Shown here piece by piece: positions 46,013-49,124 of a stretch of DNA of 49,124 bases (positions are counted from its first letter, which is position 1; every line of letters starts with the position of its first letter). The notes beneath the pieces were generated by a model that saw only the letters and a program-made list of their open reading frames with translations, made no database searches and was not told the origin of the DNA. The DNA comes from Deltaproteobacteria bacterium (GTDB lineage: Bacteria > Desulfobacterota > DSM-4660 > Desulfatiglandales > Desulfatiglandaceae), in the NCBI GenBank assembly GCA_019310785.1, contig JAFDDR010000002.1, positions 1-49,124 of the forward strand, written 5' to 3'. The position numbers were made by a program, and so were the translations under genes.

Positions 46013-47620
46013 CTATGTCAACAGGCGCAGCCCCTTGTAAAAATAAACCCCTCTTTTGTACTTCTCAAACCGATCTTTCATTAAATTTCCAAATTTCTTC
46101 TGTGACATGGAACTCTTTTTAGAGACATTCTCAGAAAACCATTCCTTAAACGCATCATACAGACCGGACGCCGGCGCTTCGGCCTCCGAATCGACATGGC
46201 AGCATTGATCTAAGAAATCGCCCAACAGATCTTCATCCCGCTTATATTCGGCAGTGGCATCGATGATCACCTGTGGAGGAGCAAGACCCATCTTCTGCCA
46301 TTGCAGGCACCCGCGCACCAACCAAGCCAAAATCCCAGGGGCCTCTTCCATAAGCTTATCAGGTAGATCATTGTCCGCCCGCAGCTCATTGTCCGCTTGC
46401 GGCGCTCGATCGACAAAACTGAAAGGGAAAGGGATCAAATGCACCCGCTGCCAGAAGGCGAAATCATTAGCAGGGGCATGGGGTTTGTGATTGGTCAATA
46501 AGACGAGAGTGTGTGTGGGTAAAAAGTAGGTCTCATATCGATCATGGGGCGCCCGGCCTACCAGGCTGTCACTGCCGGACAGCCACTTGACCCGGGAAGG
46601 AGAGAACCGGCGGCCCTCATCTGCCTCGGATCCGAACGCGATCCGGAGGCCGCGCAGGGCCATGATATCCGGGCTGGGTCCGGAAGAGTTCTTAACCCGG
46701 CCCTGGTCCAGGAGCATCTCCGACTGGATCGGTGCCGCCAGGGGCCCCAAAACCTTGGAGATTGTTTCCACGATCGTGGTCTTCCCATTCCGTCCCTGAC
46801 CCCACATGATCGGGAGGATATTTTCTTTGGTGAGCCCGGTGCAGGCATATCCCAAAAGACGGTTGACGTAGGCGACCAGATCCTTTGTTTGCCGGATCTC
46901 CTCATCTGTTTCGGCCTTGGCCCCCCCGAATATCTGATAAAGAGTCTCCTCCCAAATGGGCGCCGGCGCATCGATACCCTGGTATTCGACCGGCGAGGCC
47001 TTACAAATCATATCCTGCGGTTTCCCGGGGCGCATCTCCCCGGTCTTGAGATCGATGACCCCGTTCTCACACCCCAACACCCAGGGATCCTGATCCAGCT
47101 CATCACCTATAATATCAAGACTGTGCTTCAGGTTGACCGCCGAGAACTTGAGACAATTCATTCTCCCATTCTCCGTCCGCAACCTTCCAACCCGTTTATA
47201 AATATCCTCCTGGATCTCCTTCAGGGATCCGGCCCGTTTGGTATCCTTTTTCTGCATGGCCCAATCGATCTCTTTGACCAGATCCTGGGCATCCTGCAGG
47301 TACCTCTGCGCCACATTTTCCACCGATGCCACGGCTCGCTGACGGATATCCCGGTCCCAATGATGCCCAGTCCAGGACATCCACTCCCCGCTGCTCTGAT
47401 TCAATAGAAATTGCCCATCATGAAGCGCCGAATACAGCATCCCATCCCCTAACTGATTGGCATAAAGACAATCCCGGACAAACCGGGAATCAACCTCTCC
47501 ATTTACTCCCGCCCGGGTTTCCGCTTGCTTTTTCTCGGCCCGTTGTTTAAACTCCTCCTCAACACGTTTCCGGACCATCTCCTCAACTGACTTTTCATCC
47601 ATAAACCAATCCCAATCCAC
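46013..47620 (-). CDS. phage/plasmid primase-helicase (P4/D5 family, SF3)
   Basis: MWGQGRNGKTTIVETISKVLG Walker A; VLLTNHKPHAPANDFAFWQRVHLIPFPFSF; EEAPGILAWLVRGCLQW. Confidence 0.9.
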   Translation of the reverse strand: MDWDWFMDEKSVEEMVRKRVEEEFKQRAEKKQAETRAGVNGEVDSRFVRDCLYANQLGDGMLYSALHDGQFLLNQSSGEWMSWTGHHWDRDIRQRAVASVENVAQRYLQDAQDLVKEIDWAMQKKDTKRAGSLKEIQEDIYKRVGRLRTENGRMNCLKFSAVNLKHSLDIIGDELDQDPWVLGCENGVIDLKTGEMRPGKPQDMICKASPVEYQGIDAPAPIWEETLYQIFGGAKAETDEEIRQTKDLVAYVNRLLGYACTGLTKENILPIMWGQGRNGKTTIVETISKVLGPLAAPIQSEMLLDQGRVKNSSGPSPDIMALRGLRIAFGSEADEGRRFSPSRVKWLSGSDSLVGRAPHDRYETYFLPTHTLVLLTNHKPHAPANDFAFWQRVHLIPFPFSFVDRAPQADNELRADNDLPDKLMEEAPGILAWLVRGCLQWQKMGLAPPQVIIDATAEYKRDEDLLGDFLDQCCHVDSEAEAPASGLYDAFKEWFSENVSKKSSMSQKKFGNLMKDRFEKYKRGVYFYKGLRLLT

Positions 47621-47738
47621 CGGTCCGATTCGGTCCGATCCAGTAACACTTACAGTATATTTAGTGTTATTTGATGCCGTTGGTAAAGGCGAAGTGTAAT
47701 AAATTCAATAAGTTATGCTACTTACAATAAGGTTCGGT

Positions 47739-47801
47739 AGCCTGCTAAGCGAGTGTAGGGCGCAAGTTCTACCGAGGGTTCGAATCCCTCTCTCTCCGCC
47801 A
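47739..47801 (+). other. attP-like 3' fragment of tRNA-Ser(GCT)
   Basis: gcctgctaagcgagtgtagggcgcaagttctaccgagggttcgaatccctctctctccgcca covers anticodon loop to CCA; no 5' half. Confidence 0.85.
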
Positions 47802-47824
47802 TTTCAACCACTTACATAATATTT

Positions 47825-48877
47825 TTATTGAATCCCTTCTTCCACCTTACCGGTCTGATCGGTCCGATCTTGATTTTCAACGCTATCTAAAATGTCCACT
47901 GCTTGTTGAATTGCCGTTGGAAACATATGGGCATAGATGTCGGTTGTGGTGACCCGTTCGTGGCCCAAATATGCCTGAACCGCCGGCAGAGGTGCATTTG
48001 ATGTTAAGAGACTTGAAGCGCCTAAATGCCGCAATGCATGTAAAGTGAATCGCTGCACTTTCGCTTTTTTACATAAGCGTCGCATCATATGGTCCAGAAA
48101 ATCGGTATCGAATTGAAAAACTCGGGGATCTGATTTGTCGCGTTTCTGATATCGAGAATATAAGACCCTGCGAAGAGTTTTAGTCATCGCCTTAGGCTTC
48201 GAAGTCAACGCGCCATCCTTACGTTTCCTGGTCCAGGCAATAAGCGATGAGGACCCAAAATTAATATCCCGGTCCCACAATAGACGCTGTGCCTCAATTC
48301 TTCTTAAGCCTGCGTGAAATATGGTTTCCAAGAAATCAACCTCATCAATAGAGGCAACCAACTTAACCACCGTATAATCTTGAATCGGTGGGATGTATCT
48401 CACTGTAAGATCCTCACCTATTTTATAAATGTCATTGGCAGGATTAAAAAGCACAGCCTGTCTCCCAAAATGCCAGTTAAACATCGCGCGAATATCCCGG
48501 AGATCCCGATTATGTGTTGATTTTCCCGAATCGATTCGTGTATCCAGATACGATTCAATATCTTCTTTGGTCACTTTATCGACCGGCTTATCTCCAATGT
48601 CGGAAAGAAGACTTGTTAATACGAAATACTTTTGCCGTACCGTATTAGTCGCCATCCTGCGTTTTTTGCAATATTCGAGATACTCGAGGATTATCTCTTC
48701 TAAGCAAGCGGAGGGGATGGCCCCTGTTTGAGCTGGAGCATTTACCCAGCTCCGCTTTTCCGCCTCCGCAAGGATCGCCTCCCTTTGGGTGGCAAACCCC
48801 TCTTTTTTGTACCTTTGTTTTTGGCGTTCGAATTTGTACTTCCATCTTTTTGTTTTTGGATCCTGCCATACGCTCAT
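47825..48877 (-). CDS. int: tyrosine recombinase integrase
   Basis: FHAGLRRIEAQRL, LHALRHLGASSLL, YLGHERVTTTDIYAH motifs; adjacent to the tRNA fragment. Confidence 0.92.
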   Translation of the reverse strand: MSVWQDPKTKRWKYKFERQKQRYKKEGFATQREAILAEAEKRSWVNAPAQTGAIPSACLEEIILEYLEYCKKRRMATNTVRQKYFVLTSLLSDIGDKPVDKVTKEDIESYLDTRIDSGKSTHNRDLRDIRAMFNWHFGRQAVLFNPANDIYKIGEDLTVRYIPPIQDYTVVKLVASIDEVDFLETIFHAGLRRIEAQRLLWDRDINFGSSSLIAWTRKRKDGALTSKPKAMTKTLRRVLYSRYQKRDKSDPRVFQFDTDFLDHMMRRLCKKAKVQRFTLHALRHLGASSLLTSNAPLPAVQAYLGHERVTTTDIYAHMFPTAIQQAVDILDSVENQDRTDQTGKVEEGIQ

Positions 48878-49070
48878 AACCCACCCCCTTCTTGATTTTC
48901 AGATACAATAGCACATCCGAAATATCAAAGCGAGCGGCTTTTAGATCGGTCCCGGTTCCGACGAAAAAATGGGGATACTGCCGCCAGAGCCTCCGCACGT
49001 TTGAACGAGTAGCCTGTAAGTATTGAGCCAGCCCGTCAATTTTGACAATTCGCTGATTGACCGTTTCCAT
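48645..49070 (-). CDS. HTH excisionase-like protein (C-terminus uncertain)
   Basis: METVNQRIVKIDGLAQYLQATRSNVRRLWRQYPHFFVGTGTDLKAARFDISDVLLYL; ORF overlaps the integrase start out of frame. Confidence 0.5.
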   Translation of the reverse strand: METVNQRIVKIDGLAQYLQATRSNVRRLWRQYPHFFVGTGTDLKAARFDISDVLLYLKIKKGVGYERMAGSKNKKMEVQIRTPKTKVQKRGVCHPKGGDPCGGGKAELGKCSSSNRGHPLRLLRRDNPRVSRILQKTQDGD

Positions 49071-49113
49071 TTTTCCGTTCCATTTCAAATCTGAAAAATG
49101 CACGTTTACTGCG

Positions 49114-49124
49114 CATCTTTGTGC
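49114..49124. repeat. 11-bp terminal direct repeat (right copy)
   Basis: Identical to bases 1-11. Confidence 0.85.

Noticed and set aside
47739-47801. Functional tRNA-Ser gene
   Set aside because: Only the 3' half from the anticodon loop is present; acceptor, D arm and 5' strand are missing.

Overview
The window looks like a complete or near-complete circularly permuted temperate tailed phage (excised prophage) genome, probably from a Gram-negative host. Most genes are on the minus strand. The module order is lambda-like: terminase (about 36.9-34.1 kb), gpW-like joiner, portal, S49 protease, decoration protein, major capsid, head-tail joining and minor tail proteins, tail tube, tail chaperone with a -1 frameshift, tape measure (20.3-23.1 kb), then tail-tip genes. 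Replication and recombination genes lie at 37-47.6 kb. An attP-like tRNA-Ser(GCT) 3' fragment sits at 47739-47801 beside a tyrosine integrase. Regulators are at 1.5-3.6 kb, and a plus-strand cassette of exported proteins is at 3.7-6.3 kb. The main discovery is a diversity-generating retroelement (DGR): a 124-bp variable repeat (VR, 12869-12992) at the 3' end of a tail-fibre-like gene, a matching 124-bp template repeat (TR, 12695-12818), and a downstream reverse transcriptase (11505-12650). My base-by-base comparison finds 24 TR/VR differences, all at template adenines on the coding strand. Three features make this DGR unusual. The variable protein carries a Sec-type signal peptide, as do several neighbours. 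No Avd-like gene is visible; instead a small ORF overlaps the RT by ATGA. A truncated copy of a neighbouring signal-peptide gene ends inside an intergenic repeat. Other points of interest are dispersed hairpin 'phrase' repeats between structural genes, an in-frame amber codon splitting one conserved-looking gene, a stand-alone paralogue of the helicase C-terminal domain, and an iteron-like possible origin. All product names come from reading the sequences; no database search was run.
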